Shown piece after piece: positions 16,626-25,757 of a DNA stretch of 64,000 nt. The notes beneath the pieces are model-generated. The model was not told the origin of the DNA and ran no database searches. It saw only the letters and a program-made list of their open reading frames with translations. The DNA is taken from the NCBI RefSeq assembly GCF_004519315.1, contig NZ_SOZE01000023.1:1-64000 (forward strand), given 5' to 3'. A program made the position numbers and the translations under genes. Position 1 is the first letter of the stretch; each line of letters starts with the position of its first letter. Origin of the DNA: Mucilaginibacter psychrotolerans. GTDB lineage: Bacteria > Bacteroidota > Bacteroidia > Sphingobacteriales > Sphingobacteriaceae.

Positions 16626-17009
16626 TTACTGCTTCAATTTTGCTTCCATAGTAAGCGTGGTATGCGGCACAGCACGCAAACGCTCTTTAGGGATAAGCTT
16701 GCCGGTTTCGCGGCAAATACCGTACGTTTTATTTTCTATGCGCACCAAAGCGGCCTCTAACTGCTCTATGAATTTCTTCTGACGGGCAGCCAACTGGTTT
16801 ATCTGCTCTTTTTCTAAAGTTGCAGAGCCATCTTCCAATGTTTTGTATGTGCCGGCGGTATCATCTGTACCGTTTGCGTTTGGCGAACTCAATGATGTTG
16901 CCAACGCCGCAAGCTCTTCTTTAGAGCTGCGCAGTTTCTCTAACAGCAGGTCTTTAAATTCTTTTAATTCTGCGTCAGAATATCTTGTTTTTACTGGTTC
17001 TTGACTCAT
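16626..17009 (-). CDS. DksA/TraR-family protein lacking most zinc cysteines
   Basis: A 127-aa DksA-like protein: N-terminal coiled coil, then a short C-terminal globular part. The zinc-finger region reads YGICRETGKLIPKERLRAVP, where the canonical second Cys is Thr, and the distal Cys pair is missing (PHTTLTMEAK). The fold may be kept without zinc, as in non-Cys DksA relatives. It probably acts on RNA polymerase through the secondary channel. It starts 1 nt after the ileS stop and abuts lspA. Confidence 0.88.
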   Translation of the reverse strand: MSQEPVKTRYSDAELKEFKDLLLEKLRSSKEELAALATSLSSPNANGTDDTAGTYKTLEDGSATLEKEQINQLAARQKKFIEQLEAALVRIENKTYGICRETGKLIPKERLRAVPHTTLTMEAKLKQ

Positions 17010-17010
17010 G

Positions 17011-20000
17011 TTAACTTTTACTAATAGCTATTAAAATTTCATTTCCATCAATCTCTACTTTATCGCCCTCAGTTAGCTCATTATCAAGCACAAGGCTATC
17101 AGCTAAAATTTCGGCGCAAATATAGGATAAATTATTTTTCACTGCTTCCCCGATGTAAGGGTGGTCGCTCACGCGGACGATTATCTTATCGGTAACTTCA
17201 AATTCTTTCGACTTTCGCAGATTCTGTACACGATTTACCAACTCTCTGGATATCCCCTCCTGTTTTAATTCTTCGGTTAGCGTAACATCTAAAGCCACTG
17301 TTAGTTTGCCTAAATTTGCAACCTGCCAGCCCGGAACATCCTCGGCGATGATTTCTACGTCGGTGGTAGTGATTGCGTATTTACCATCAAGCAGCAGTAT
17401 TGAGCCTTCGCTTTCCAGTTTGGCAATCTCTGTTTGGCCGAATGCGTTGATGGCAGCGGCAACATCTTTCATATCCTTACCTACCTTAGCGCCCAGGGCT
17501 TTAAAGTTTGGCTTGATCTTCTTTTTAACAAAGCCTTCGGTATCGGTAATGTATTCTATCGCCTTTACGTTGGTTTCTGATAAGATAAGGTCCTTCACCT
17601 TCTCCACCTGCTCCTTAAAGTTTTTATCCAAAATAGGCAGCAGTATTTTGCCCAGCGGGCGGCGCACCGGTATCTCTATTTTTTTACGGAGCGATAACAC
17701 CAATGACGATATATCCTGCGCCAAGCCCATGCGCTCTTCCAAAGCCTTATCTACCAGGTCGGCATTATACTCGGGGAAGTAAGCCAAATGCACCGATTCA
17801 AATTCCTCTTTACCGGTAACCGAGTTAAGGTCGGTATACAAACGCTCGGCAAAGAACGGCGCAATAGGCGCCATCAGCTTGCTGATGGTAATTAAACAAG
17901 TATAAAGCGTTTGGTAGGCCGATAGCTTATCCTCCGTACTATCCGAGCGCCAGAAACGGCGACGGCTCAGCCTGATAAACCAGTTGCTGAAGTGCACATC
18001 CACAAATTCCTGTATGGCACGCGCAGCTTTGGTTGGCTCAAAATCGGCGTAGTAGGCATCCACCTCTTTACTGAGGGTGTTTAGTAACGAAATTACCCAG
18101 CGGTCAATCTCCGGGCGGTCGTTAATGGCTATCTCGGCTTCCTCGTATTTAAACTTATCTATGTTGGCGTAGAGTACAAAAAACGTATAAGTATTGTACA
18201 ACGTACCGAAGAACTTACGGCGCACCTCGTCCAGCCCTTCCAGGTTAAACTTTAGGTTATCCCATGGTGCGGCATTACTGATCATGTACCAGCGGGCCGC
18301 ATCGGCGCCGTATTGATTAATGGTTTCGAACGGGTCGATACCATTGCCCAGGCGCTTGCTCATTTTGTTGCCGTTTTTATCCAGCACCAGGCCGTTACTG
18401 ATAACATTTTTAAAGGCGATGCCTTGATTGCCAACTTCGGCATTAACGGCTTTTATCTCGTCGCTGGCTTCGCTCAGCATTACGGCAATGGCATGCAGGG
18501 TAAAGAACCACCCACGGGTTTGATCAACACCTTCGGCAATAAAATCTGCAGGATAGGCGGCTTTAAAATCAGCTGTATTCTCGAACGGGAAATGCCATTG
18601 CGCATAGGGCATGGCGCCGCTATCAAACCAAACGTCGATCAAATCCGGCTCGCGCAGCATTTTATTGCCTGCGGCGGAGGTTAATATCACATCATCCACA
18701 TAAGGGCGGTGCATATCTTCCAGCTTAAAACCTTCAGGCATGAAGCCTGCGGCAATAGATTTTTCAATCTCGGCATTCAGTTCAGCTATCGAACCGATGC
18801 ATTTTTCCTCGCCACCATTTTCCTCGCGCCATATCGGCAGCGGGGTACCCCAGTAGCGGGAGCGGGACAGGTTCCAGTCTACCAAATTCTCCAGCCAGTT
18901 GCCAAAACGGCCTGTGCCGGTGCTTTCAGGTTTCCAGTTGATGGTTTTGTTCAGCTCCACCATTTTATCCTTAACGGCGGTGGTTTTAATGAACCAGCTA
19001 TCCAGCGGGTAATACAATATCGGCTCATCGCTGCGCCACGAGTGCGGGTAGCTGTGCTCGTATTTTTGTACGTTGAAAGCTTTATTTTCTTCTTTCAGCT
19101 TGATGGAGATGAGTACGTCAGTCGGTTTAAAACCTTCCACGGCACGCTCTGCATCGCTATAATATTCTTCTTTTACGTAACGGCCGGCATAGTCGGTAAC
19201 CTCGTCAACAAAGCGGCCCTGCTTATCAACAAGCGGTACATCTTTGCCGTTCTCGTCCTTCACCATTACCGATGGCACGTTGTTTTCCTTACATGCCCTA
19301 AAGTCATCCGCACCAAAAACCGATGCGGTGTGCACAATGCCGGTACCATCCTCGGTCGTAACAAAATCTGCCGGGATCACGCGAAAGGCATTTTTCTCCA
19401 GGTCTTCATTCGTAACATACGGCATCAGCTGCTCGTAATGGATACCAACCAGTTGGCTGCCTTTTATTTCAGCATCTATACGGTAAGGGATTACCTTATC
19501 GCCGCCCTTGTATTCGTCGAACGATGCGCCTTCGCCTTCAGCCTTAAAATATTTTTTAACCAGATCTTTAGCCAATACCACTGCAACCGGGGCATAGGTG
19601 TATGGGTTAAAGGTGGCTATTTTTACATAGGTGATGTTTTCGCCAACGGCCAGGGCACAGTTAGAGGGCAATGTCCAAGGGGTGGTCGTCCAGGCGAGGA
19701 TGAATACGTCGGTGTCCACACCTTCAAATAAAAACTCCGAATCGCTATCGCGTTTTACTTTGAATTGCGCGGTGATGGTAGTATCCTTCACCATTTTGTA
19801 GGTACCCGGCTGGTTCAACTCGTGCGAGCTCAAACCCGTGCCCGATTTTGGTGAGTAGGGTTGTACTGTATAACCTTTGTACAGCCAACCTTTGTTATAC
19901 AGCTGCTGCAGTATCCACCAAAGGCTTTCGATGTATTCGTTTTCGTAGGTAACGTAAGGGTTTTCCAGATCTACCCAGTAGCCCATTTTCTCGGTCAGGT

Positions 20001-20397
20001 CGTTCCATACGTCGGTATAGCGCATTACCTCCTTGCGGCAGGCATCGTTATACTCTTTTACGGAGATCTTTTTACCAATATCGTCTTTAGTAATGCCAAG
20101 TGATTTTTCTACAGCAAGTTCTATGGGCAGGCCATGGGTATCCCATCCGCCTTTGCGTTTAACCTGGTAGCCCTTCAGCGTTTTGTAACGGCAAAAAATA
20201 TCTTTGATAGAGCGCCCCATTACGTGGTGGATGCCGGGCATCCCGTTTGCGCTTGGCGGGCCTTCGTAAAAAGTGTACGGCTTACTTGCCGGCCTGCTGC
20301 TTATGCTCTTTTCAAATATGCCGTTCTGCTGCCAGAACTCCAGTATATCCTTACCTGTTTGCGACAGATCTAACTGCTTATATTCCTTGTACATCAA
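17011..20397 (-). CDS. ileS: Isoleucyl-tRNA synthetase
   Basis: Charges tRNA-Ile. Class I motifs are seen: GIHHVMGR (HIGH-type) near residue 57 and GNKMSKRLGN (KMSKS). Between them lies the CP1 editing domain with TTPWTLPSN and GTGIVHTA. The C-terminal part has the anticodon-binding domain and a DUF5915-like extension, giving 1128 aa, typical of Bacteroidetes. First gene of ileS-dksA-like-lspA. Confidence 0.97.
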   Translation of the reverse strand: MMYKEYKQLDLSQTGKDILEFWQQNGIFEKSISSRPASKPYTFYEGPPSANGMPGIHHVMGRSIKDIFCRYKTLKGYQVKRKGGWDTHGLPIELAVEKSLGITKDDIGKKISVKEYNDACRKEVMRYTDVWNDLTEKMGYWVDLENPYVTYENEYIESLWWILQQLYNKGWLYKGYTVQPYSPKSGTGLSSHELNQPGTYKMVKDTTITAQFKVKRDSDSEFLFEGVDTDVFILAWTTTPWTLPSNCALAVGENITYVKIATFNPYTYAPVAVVLAKDLVKKYFKAEGEGASFDEYKGGDKVIPYRIDAEIKGSQLVGIHYEQLMPYVTNEDLEKNAFRVIPADFVTTEDGTGIVHTASVFGADDFRACKENNVPSVMVKDENGKDVPLVDKQGRFVDEVTDYAGRYVKEEYYSDAERAVEGFKPTDVLISIKLKEENKAFNVQKYEHSYPHSWRSDEPILYYPLDSWFIKTTAVKDKMVELNKTINWKPESTGTGRFGNWLENLVDWNLSRSRYWGTPLPIWREENGGEEKCIGSIAELNAEIEKSIAAGFMPEGFKLEDMHRPYVDDVILTSAAGNKMLREPDLIDVWFDSGAMPYAQWHFPFENTADFKAAYPADFIAEGVDQTRGWFFTLHAIAVMLSEASDEIKAVNAEVGNQGIAFKNVISNGLVLDKNGNKMSKRLGNGIDPFETINQYGADAARWYMISNAAPWDNLKFNLEGLDEVRRKFFGTLYNTYTFFVLYANIDKFKYEEAEIAINDRPEIDRWVISLLNTLSKEVDAYYADFEPTKAARAIQEFVDVHFSNWFIRLSRRRFWRSDSTEDKLSAYQTLYTCLITISKLMAPIAPFFAERLYTDLNSVTGKEEFESVHLAYFPEYNADLVDKALEERMGLAQDISSLVLSLRKKIEIPVRRPLGKILLPILDKNFKEQVEKVKDLILSETNVKAIEYITDTEGFVKKKIKPNFKALGAKVGKDMKDVAAAINAFGQTEIAKLESEGSILLLDGKYAITTTDVEIIAEDVPGWQVANLGKLTVALDVTLTEELKQEGISRELVNRVQNLRKSKEFEVTDKIIVRVSDHPYIGEAVKNNLSYICAEILADSLVLDNELTEGDKVEIDGNEILIAISKS

Positions 20398-20425
20398 TGT
20401 GTTTCGCGTCGAATTTTAAAGGTTG

Positions 20426-20433
20426 CAAAAATA
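20426..20433 (-). promoter_or_regulatory. -7 element TATTTTTG of ileS
   Basis: TAnnTTTG match 28 nt before the ATG on the minus strand. Confidence 0.5.
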
Positions 20434-20503
20434 CGCAATTTTATCTTAAAAAAGGAGAAAAGGAGGGAAATGGCGGAGCAAAATTATAGCGTGGTGGCGA
20501 TTT

Positions 20504-20620
20504 TTAACCGCAGAGGATGCGGAGGACACGCAGAGAGGCACGGAGATATAAGAAGGCTTTAATTAGCCATATGCAGGGCTCTGTGTACCTCTGTGGCTGC
20601 TCTGCGTTCTCTGCGGTTAA
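20504..20620. repeat. TAACCGCAGAG palindromic element
   Basis: Left arm TTAACCGCAGAGGATGCGG...CGCAGAGAGGCACGGAG and right arm CTCTGTGTACCTCTGTGG...CTCTGCGTTCTCTGCGGTTAA pair imperfectly. It lies between divergent ileS and the M28 peptidase. A partial copy is at 41826-41868. Confidence 0.75.
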
Positions 20621-20638
20621 ATAGTCGAGGCTGTTTCT

Positions 20639-20646
20639 TATATTTG
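20639..20646 (+). promoter_or_regulatory. -7 element TATATTTG of the M28 peptidase
   Basis: Exact TAnnTTTG, 18 nt before the ATG at 20665. No clear -33 TTG. Confidence 0.55.
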
Positions 20647-20664
20647 GTTTTCAACAAGCCCGCT

Positions 20665-22323
20665 ATGAAAATAAACACCCTCAAATTATTTGCCCTAACC
20701 GGCTTGGCCGCCGCAATCGCCGGCTGCAGTTCCGATGAGAAAAAGCAAACCGCCGCGACTACTGCTGATACTGCGCTCGCTGCCGATATCAAACACCATA
20801 TCGCCATTTTGGCCAATGATTCGCTGCTGGGGCGCAAGCCTTTTACCCCGGGCGAGGATAAAACCATTGCCTATATATCGGCCCAATTCAAAAGACTGGG
20901 ACTGGAACCGGGTAACAACGGCAGTTACTACCAGGATGTACCCATGGTAGAGATTGGCCCCGCCGCCGAGCCTACCATGCAAATTACCGGCAAAACACAG
21001 CTGGACGGCAAGATGGCCGTAGACTTTGTGGCCGCTACCCGCCAGGAACTGCCCGCTGTAGACCTAAAAAACTCGCCGCTGGTATTCGCCGGCTTTGGCG
21101 TGGTTGCGCCGGAATATAACTGGAACGATTATAAAGGGCTGGATGTAAAAGGCAAAACCGTTGTGGTATTGGTAAACGATCCGGGCTTTAAAGCACCCGA
21201 ACGATTATTCAAAGGCGACACCATGACCTACTATGGCCGCTGGACTTACAAGTACGAAGAAGCCGCCCGCCAGGGTGCGGCAGGGGTACTCATCGTACAT
21301 CAAACCGAACCGGCAAGCTATGGCTGGCAGGTAATACAAAACAGCTTCACGGGCTCTAAGCTATACCTTACCCAGGCAGATAAGCACATGAATCGCTGCA
21401 AGGTAGAGGGATGGCTGAGTGAAGATGCCGCCAAAAAGCTACTGGCAGGCGCTGGCATTAACGAAGATATGCGCACCTACGCCCGTAAAAAAGATTTTAA
21501 AGCCGTGCCGTTGAATAGTTCGGTATCGATATCGCTAAAAAATAAACTAAAGTATTCCACCTCGCACAACGTGATTGCCACCCTAAAAGGCAGCATTGCA
21601 CCGGGCGAGTATATCCTATACACAGCCCATTGGGATCACTTTGGCAAAGGCAAGCCCGATGCGAAAGGCGATAGCATTTACAATGGCGCCATAGATAATG
21701 CCAGCGGCGTTGCGGCGATATTGGCCGTAGCCAAAAAGTTTACGCAGGCAAAAGATAAACCGAAACGCTCTATTGTTTTCCTGGCGGTTACTGCCGAAGA
21801 GCAGGGCTTGCTGGGCTCTGAATACTATGGCACACACCCCGTTTATCCGCTAAACAAAACCGTTGCGGATTTAAATATCGATGCGCTATCTGCATTTGGC
21901 GAAACAAGCGATTTCTCTATCACCGGCAAAGGACAGAACGATTTGGACGATTATGTCATCGCACTCACCAAACCAAATGGCTGGGGTGTGAAGGGCGACG
22001 AAAAACCCGGCTCGGGCAGCTACTATCGGTCGGATCACTTTAATTTTGCCAAGGTTGGCGTGCCGGCTTTGGATTTGCACAACGGCGCAACCTCTATCGA
22101 CAAAGGCGAGGCCTACGGACTGGCGCAAGCCAAGGATTATAATGACAACCATTACCACCAACCATCAGATGAATATAGCGACAGCATGAACACCCTTGGC
22201 ATGGCGCAGACTGCCGGTTTGATGTATCAGATTGGCCTTAAACTGGGCAACGAAACCACCTTCCCCGGCTGGAAAACAGGCTCGGAATTTAAGGCCATAC
22301 GGGATAAATCGATGGCGCATTAA
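20665..22323 (+). CDS. M28-family zinc aminopeptidase lipoprotein with PA domain
   Basis: Extracytoplasmic metallopeptidase (552 aa). The ATG at 20665 gives a lipoprotein signal (lipobox IAGC); the frame from 20593 would add 24 residues upstream of the promoter. A PA domain occupies roughly residues 120-260 (FAGFGVVAPEYNWNDYKGLD, GAAGVLIVH). The M28 metal site is seen as TAHWDHFG, IDNASGVAA, TAEEQGLLGS, LNIDAL and YYRSDHFNF. Likely trims peptides in the periplasm or at the surface. Monocistronic. Confidence 0.92.
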   Translation: MKINTLKLFALTGLAAAIAGCSSDEKKQTAATTADTALAADIKHHIAILANDSLLGRKPFTPGEDKTIAYISAQFKRLGLEPGNNGSYYQDVPMVEIGPAAEPTMQITGKTQLDGKMAVDFVAATRQELPAVDLKNSPLVFAGFGVVAPEYNWNDYKGLDVKGKTVVVLVNDPGFKAPERLFKGDTMTYYGRWTYKYEEAARQGAAGVLIVHQTEPASYGWQVIQNSFTGSKLYLTQADKHMNRCKVEGWLSEDAAKKLLAGAGINEDMRTYARKKDFKAVPLNSSVSISLKNKLKYSTSHNVIATLKGSIAPGEYILYTAHWDHFGKGKPDAKGDSIYNGAIDNASGVAAILAVAKKFTQAKDKPKRSIVFLAVTAEEQGLLGSEYYGTHPVYPLNKTVADLNIDALSAFGETSDFSITGKGQNDLDDYVIALTKPNGWGVKGDEKPGSGSYYRSDHFNFAKVGVPALDLHNGATSIDKGEAYGLAQAKDYNDNHYHQPSDEYSDSMNTLGMAQTAGLMYQIGLKLGNETTFPGWKTGSEFKAIRDKSMAH

Positions 22324-22339
22324 ATCTGCAAAAGTCATA

Positions 22340-22385
22340 AAATGCAAAAGCCGCTCCATTTGATATGAAGCGGCTTTTTGCATTT
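22340..22385. terminator. Bidirectional terminator between M28 peptidase and PA2169-type gene
   Basis: Stem AAATGCAAAAGCCGCT / AGCGGCTTTTTGCATTT with a 13-nt loop between two convergent genes. Confidence 0.85.
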
Positions 22386-22427
22386 GGGCGAAACTGTCAG
22401 GATTGCACCCGGTTAAAAAATATTAGC

Positions 22428-22889
22428 TTATACCTGCGCATCACGTAAAGCTTTGATGCTATCGTGGCCTAAATTGATGGCTTGTTGTTGCGTAGCAATC
22501 AAAGAAGCTTGCTCTGGCGATAAACCGTTGTCTTCGTTTAACGCATCACGGTATGCTTTTTTGATGGCATCTTCGCCGCGCTCGCATTCGTCCAGAATGG
22601 CTTTGCGGTCGTGGCCGCTAAAAGTGGCTTTTACGTCAATCCAGGCACGGTGAATGGTACCTGCAACGGTATTGCCGGTTTCTAATTCGCCGCCTGCCTG
22701 GCCAACGGCTGCGCTTAGTTCCTGCACGTTCTGGCGGCTATCTGTTGCAAATTTGTCAAAAACTGCTTTCAGGTCGGCATCGCCTTCGCCTAAATCTTTG
22801 GCAGCACGGCTAAAACCGTCTATACGGTCGTTATTGATTTCTATCAGGTCGTTTAGTACTTCGATTGATTTTTCTGTGGTAGTTTCCAT
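22428..22889 (-). CDS. PA2169-family four-helix-bundle stress protein
   Basis: A 153-aa ferritin-like helical protein (DUF2383). Features: IEVLNDLIEINNDRIDGF at the N-terminus, FATDSRQNVQELSAAV, GTIHRAWIDVKATFSGHD and ILDECERGEDAIKKAYRDAL. No di-iron motif is convincing. The family is often linked to general stress responses; function unknown. Alone on its transcript. Confidence 0.87.
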   Translation of the reverse strand: METTTEKSIEVLNDLIEINNDRIDGFSRAAKDLGEGDADLKAVFDKFATDSRQNVQELSAAVGQAGGELETGNTVAGTIHRAWIDVKATFSGHDRKAILDECERGEDAIKKAYRDALNEDNGLSPEQASLIATQQQAINLGHDSIKALRDAQV

Positions 22890-23089
22890 GGTGATGTTTT
22901 ATTATTTGTTTGATAGGGTATATGCAAGCACCATGCCATTATTTAATTAGTAATTAAATAAATTATTGAAAAAGCACCTACCGCCTGTATTTTACAGCGA
23001 AAAAAATAATATTTTTGGATGTTGAAAGATAAGTAGGATACTTAAACGAGGCAGGTTAGGACAGGCTGTATGGTATTTTATCTCGGCTT

Positions 23090-23836
23090 TTAATCGTTAG
23101 TGCGTTTGTGCCGAAGCCAGTATGTGCCTAAATTAAAAGCAATAACCAGGTGGTTGAACACGGTGGGCAACAGGCCATAATGCCTGCGCATAATGGCAAA
23201 GCGCTCTTCCAGGCTTTGGCGGTGTTTGGCTTTAGACATCCCCCCAACCAGGTATTTGGCCACATACCCATCTACCTTAACAACTTTTTTTGCCTTTTTT
23301 GCCGCGCGAATGATCCAATCGATATCGGCGCTTAACTGGTAAGCCGCGTCGTAAGGCTCAGCCAGTTCCCTGCGGATGTAGATGGCCTGGTGGCTCACGC
23401 TCATACCGTATTTAAAGCTGCGCCAGTTGAATTTGGCAGGGGCCTGGTGCCTGCGTTGGCCAAGGCTTTCGCGCTGGGCGTTTACCATTTCGGTTTCGCC
23501 GTAGTAAATATCTGCGCCATCGGCAGTGGCAAAAACCTTTTCAACGGTATCGCCGGCGTAAAACTCGTCGCCCGAATTCATGAAGATGACGTAATCGCCC
23601 GTGGCCAGGGCAAGGCCCTTGTTCATGGCATCGTAAATGCCCTTATCGGGCTCAGTAACGAATTTGGCTATGCGGCTTCTATAGGCATTGATGATCTCCA
23701 GCGTACCGTCCTTAGAGCCACCGTCGATGACGATGTATTCTATCTCCTGATAGGTTTGGTTCATTACCGATAGCAGCGTGCGACCTATATCGGCTACGTT
23801 GTTGTAAACAACAGTGATTACGGATAACGTTGGCAT
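23090..23836 (-). CDS. Glycosyltransferase family 2
   Basis: GT-A fold sugar transferase, 248 aa. N-terminal SVITVVYNNVADIGRTL, then QEIEYIVIDGGSKDGT, DKGIYDAMNKGLALATGDYV and the DxD-like NSGDEF. Resembles family-2 enzymes of polysaccharide synthesis of the WcaA/WcaE kind. Its ATG overlaps the last base of the upstream GT4 gene, so the two are translationally coupled. Confidence 0.9.
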   Translation of the reverse strand: MPTLSVITVVYNNVADIGRTLLSVMNQTYQEIEYIVIDGGSKDGTLEIINAYRSRIAKFVTEPDKGIYDAMNKGLALATGDYVIFMNSGDEFYAGDTVEKVFATADGADIYYGETEMVNAQRESLGQRRHQAPAKFNWRSFKYGMSVSHQAIYIRRELAEPYDAAYQLSADIDWIIRAAKKAKKVVKVDGYVAKYLVGGMSKAKHRQSLEERFAIMRRHYGLLPTVFNHLVIAFNLGTYWLRHKRTND

Positions 23837-25110
23837 CAGGGCTTTACCTCCTTCAACAGCGATTGGTACAGACTGATGTACTGCCCGGCAACTTTTTGGT
23901 TATTAAAATCGCGCAGCACTTTTTGACGAGCCGCATCTGAAAGTATCGCAGGGTTGTCGGCAGCGAGCACGTAGTTTATGCCAGCGGCCAAATCTGCCGA
24001 CGATTTAAACGCCGCCAGGTAGCCGTTCTGCTGATGGTCTATCATATCCGGGATGCCGCCGGTATCAAATGCCACCACAGGCGTACCGCAACTCATAGCC
24101 TCCATAATGGTATTGGGGAGATTATCTTCTATAGATGGCAGCACAAAAACATCTGCCAGGCTGTAAAGCTCGGCCAGATCTTCCGGCGACCGGATGATAC
24201 CCGGAGCATGCACCGGAAAAGGTAAAGTACCAGTATCGAAGCGTTTGTTTTTACCGAAGATCACCATCTCTATTTGATCCGTGCCGGGATAGTTTTTGAG
24301 GTAGTCCAGGGCTTCAACCAGGTAAGCCAGCCCCTTGCGCCTATCCGCAATGTTGGCTGCACCAAAAAGGATGATCTTTTTAGAGGGGTCTATCCCCCAT
24401 TTCTTACGCGCCTCGTCCATTTTCCGCGGGGCAAATAGCTCGGTATCTATAGGGTTTGGAATGGCTTGTATGCTGGCGTTCCTGAGCAGCGAGCTTGTTT
24501 TTGCCACCTGACCAAGCCAATTACTACAGGTTACGAAGGAAATATTTTTAGCATCGCCCAGCATTTTGCTTTTGCGCTGCCAGCCGGTATGCGATATATC
24601 GTTAGGTTTAGGATTTCGCAAAAAATAGCAATTACCACATTCCAACTCAAAGTGCATGCAATCGCCTGCATAATGGCAGCCGCCTGTAAACATCCACATA
24701 TCGTGCAGCGTCCACACGATGGGTTTGTTTAATTTGATGAGTTTATCAAGGTCGGCAATAGATAGGAAGCCGGAGTTTGTCCAATGGATATGCAGGATAT
24801 CGGCATCCTGTATAATCGGTTCATTACTGATATCTGTACCGGCGTTGGCGGTAGAAAAAGCGAAGCGCACGCTCCTGTCTTTAGCCTTAAAGGCGATAAA
24901 GGGCAGTCGCTCGTAAAAAAAATTGAAGTTTGAATGGAGCCTGTCCAGTTTGGTTTTTTCTACAGCATATACCGCCGGCTCGTTGCGGTTTTTGTGCTGT
25001 ACCACCATGGTTACCTGTACCTGTTGCAATTGCAGGGCCTTTATCAGGCGCATGCATGCTTCGGCGGCACCACCGCCGGCATCAGATGTGTTTATGAGGG
25101 CAACCTTCAT
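23836..25110 (-). CDS. Glycosyltransferase family 4
   Basis: GT-B fold transferase, 424 aa, of the WcaC-like type. N-terminal LINTSDAGGGAAEACMRL, HIHWTNSGFLS, then WTLHDMWMFTGGCHYAGDC with a Cys-rich loop seen in this subgroup. The donor-site C-domain has GAANIADRRKGL and the E-x7-E region PSIEDNLPNTIMEAMSCGTP. It precedes the GT2 gene. Acts in cytoplasmic assembly of a surface glycan. Confidence 0.9.
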   Translation of the reverse strand: MKVALINTSDAGGGAAEACMRLIKALQLQQVQVTMVVQHKNRNEPAVYAVEKTKLDRLHSNFNFFYERLPFIAFKAKDRSVRFAFSTANAGTDISNEPIIQDADILHIHWTNSGFLSIADLDKLIKLNKPIVWTLHDMWMFTGGCHYAGDCMHFELECGNCYFLRNPKPNDISHTGWQRKSKMLGDAKNISFVTCSNWLGQVAKTSSLLRNASIQAIPNPIDTELFAPRKMDEARKKWGIDPSKKIILFGAANIADRRKGLAYLVEALDYLKNYPGTDQIEMVIFGKNKRFDTGTLPFPVHAPGIIRSPEDLAELYSLADVFVLPSIEDNLPNTIMEAMSCGTPVVAFDTGGIPDMIDHQQNGYLAAFKSSADLAAGINYVLAADNPAILSDAARQKVLRDFNNQKVAGQYISLYQSLLKEVKP

Positions 25111-25162
25111 TCGGCAACGTCAATTATCGGGGCAAGTATAATGATACTAAAATTAAAAATTT

Positions 25163-25170
25163 TACTTTTG
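25163..25170 (+). promoter_or_regulatory. -7 element TACTTTTG of the acetyltransferase-methyltransferase pair
   Basis: Exact TAnnTTTG between the divergent GT4 and acetyltransferase genes. Confidence 0.55.
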
Positions 25171-25223
25171 AACGCTCCATCTTCATCAGCATGGGGCATC
25201 ACAGCAAAATTAAGCAGCAAGGC

Positions 25224-25757
25224 ATGAATTTTTTCGCGTATTTATTCCAGGATTGGCGGGCCAACCGGGGCAATATCAAAGCGCGGCTGGTGCTCTTTAT
25301 GTTTCGCCTGGTGAATGCTATCAACCGCTACATGCTGCTGAAGATCATCTTTTTCCCTTACCTTATGTTCTACCGCTTTTTTGTGGAATGGAGCCTCGGC
25401 ATCGAACTGCCGCGCAAACTTAAAGCGGGCAAAAACCTGGTATTTTACCACGGACAAGGGCTTGTGGTAAACTACGGTACCATCATTGGCGAGGGCTGCG
25501 TTTTGCGCAACGGTGTTACCATTGGCCACAAAAAACTGGCAGACGGCACGCTCAGCCGCTGCCCGCAGATAGGAAACAACGTAGATATTGGTGCCAACGT
25601 TTGCATCATTGGCGATATTGAAATTGGCGATAACGTGGTAATTGGTGCCGGTGCCGTGGTCGTAAAAAGCATACCCGCAAACAGTGTAGCCGTGGGCAAC
25701 CCGGCAAGACTGCTGGAAAAGAAAACGGAGGCCATAAACCCAACAACAAATATTTAA
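25224..25757 (+). CDS. Hexapeptide-repeat acetyltransferase (serine acetyltransferase / WcaB-like)
   Basis: Left-handed beta-helix acyltransferase, 177 aa from the ATG at 25224 (MNFFAYLFQDW, the usual family start); an ATG at 25191 would add 11 residues. Hexapeptide repeats run from about residue 75 (VVNYGTIIGEGCVLRNGVTIGH) to VVKSIPANSVAVGNPAR. It lacks the long N-terminal domain of CysE, and its glycosyltransferase neighbours suggest O-acetylation of a sugar rather than cysteine synthesis. The methyltransferase start overlaps its stop region. Confidence 0.85.
   Translation: MNFFAYLFQDWRANRGNIKARLVLFMFRLVNAINRYMLLKIIFFPYLMFYRFFVEWSLGIELPRKLKAGKNLVFYHGQGLVVNYGTIIGEGCVLRNGVTIGHKKLADGTLSRCPQIGNNVDIGANVCIIGDIEIGDNVVIGAGAVVVKSIPANSVAVGNPARLLEKKTEAINPTTNI

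Noticed and set aside
18709..19731. 340-codon frame opposite ileS
   Set aside because: Antisense shadow of a well-supported synthetase gene.
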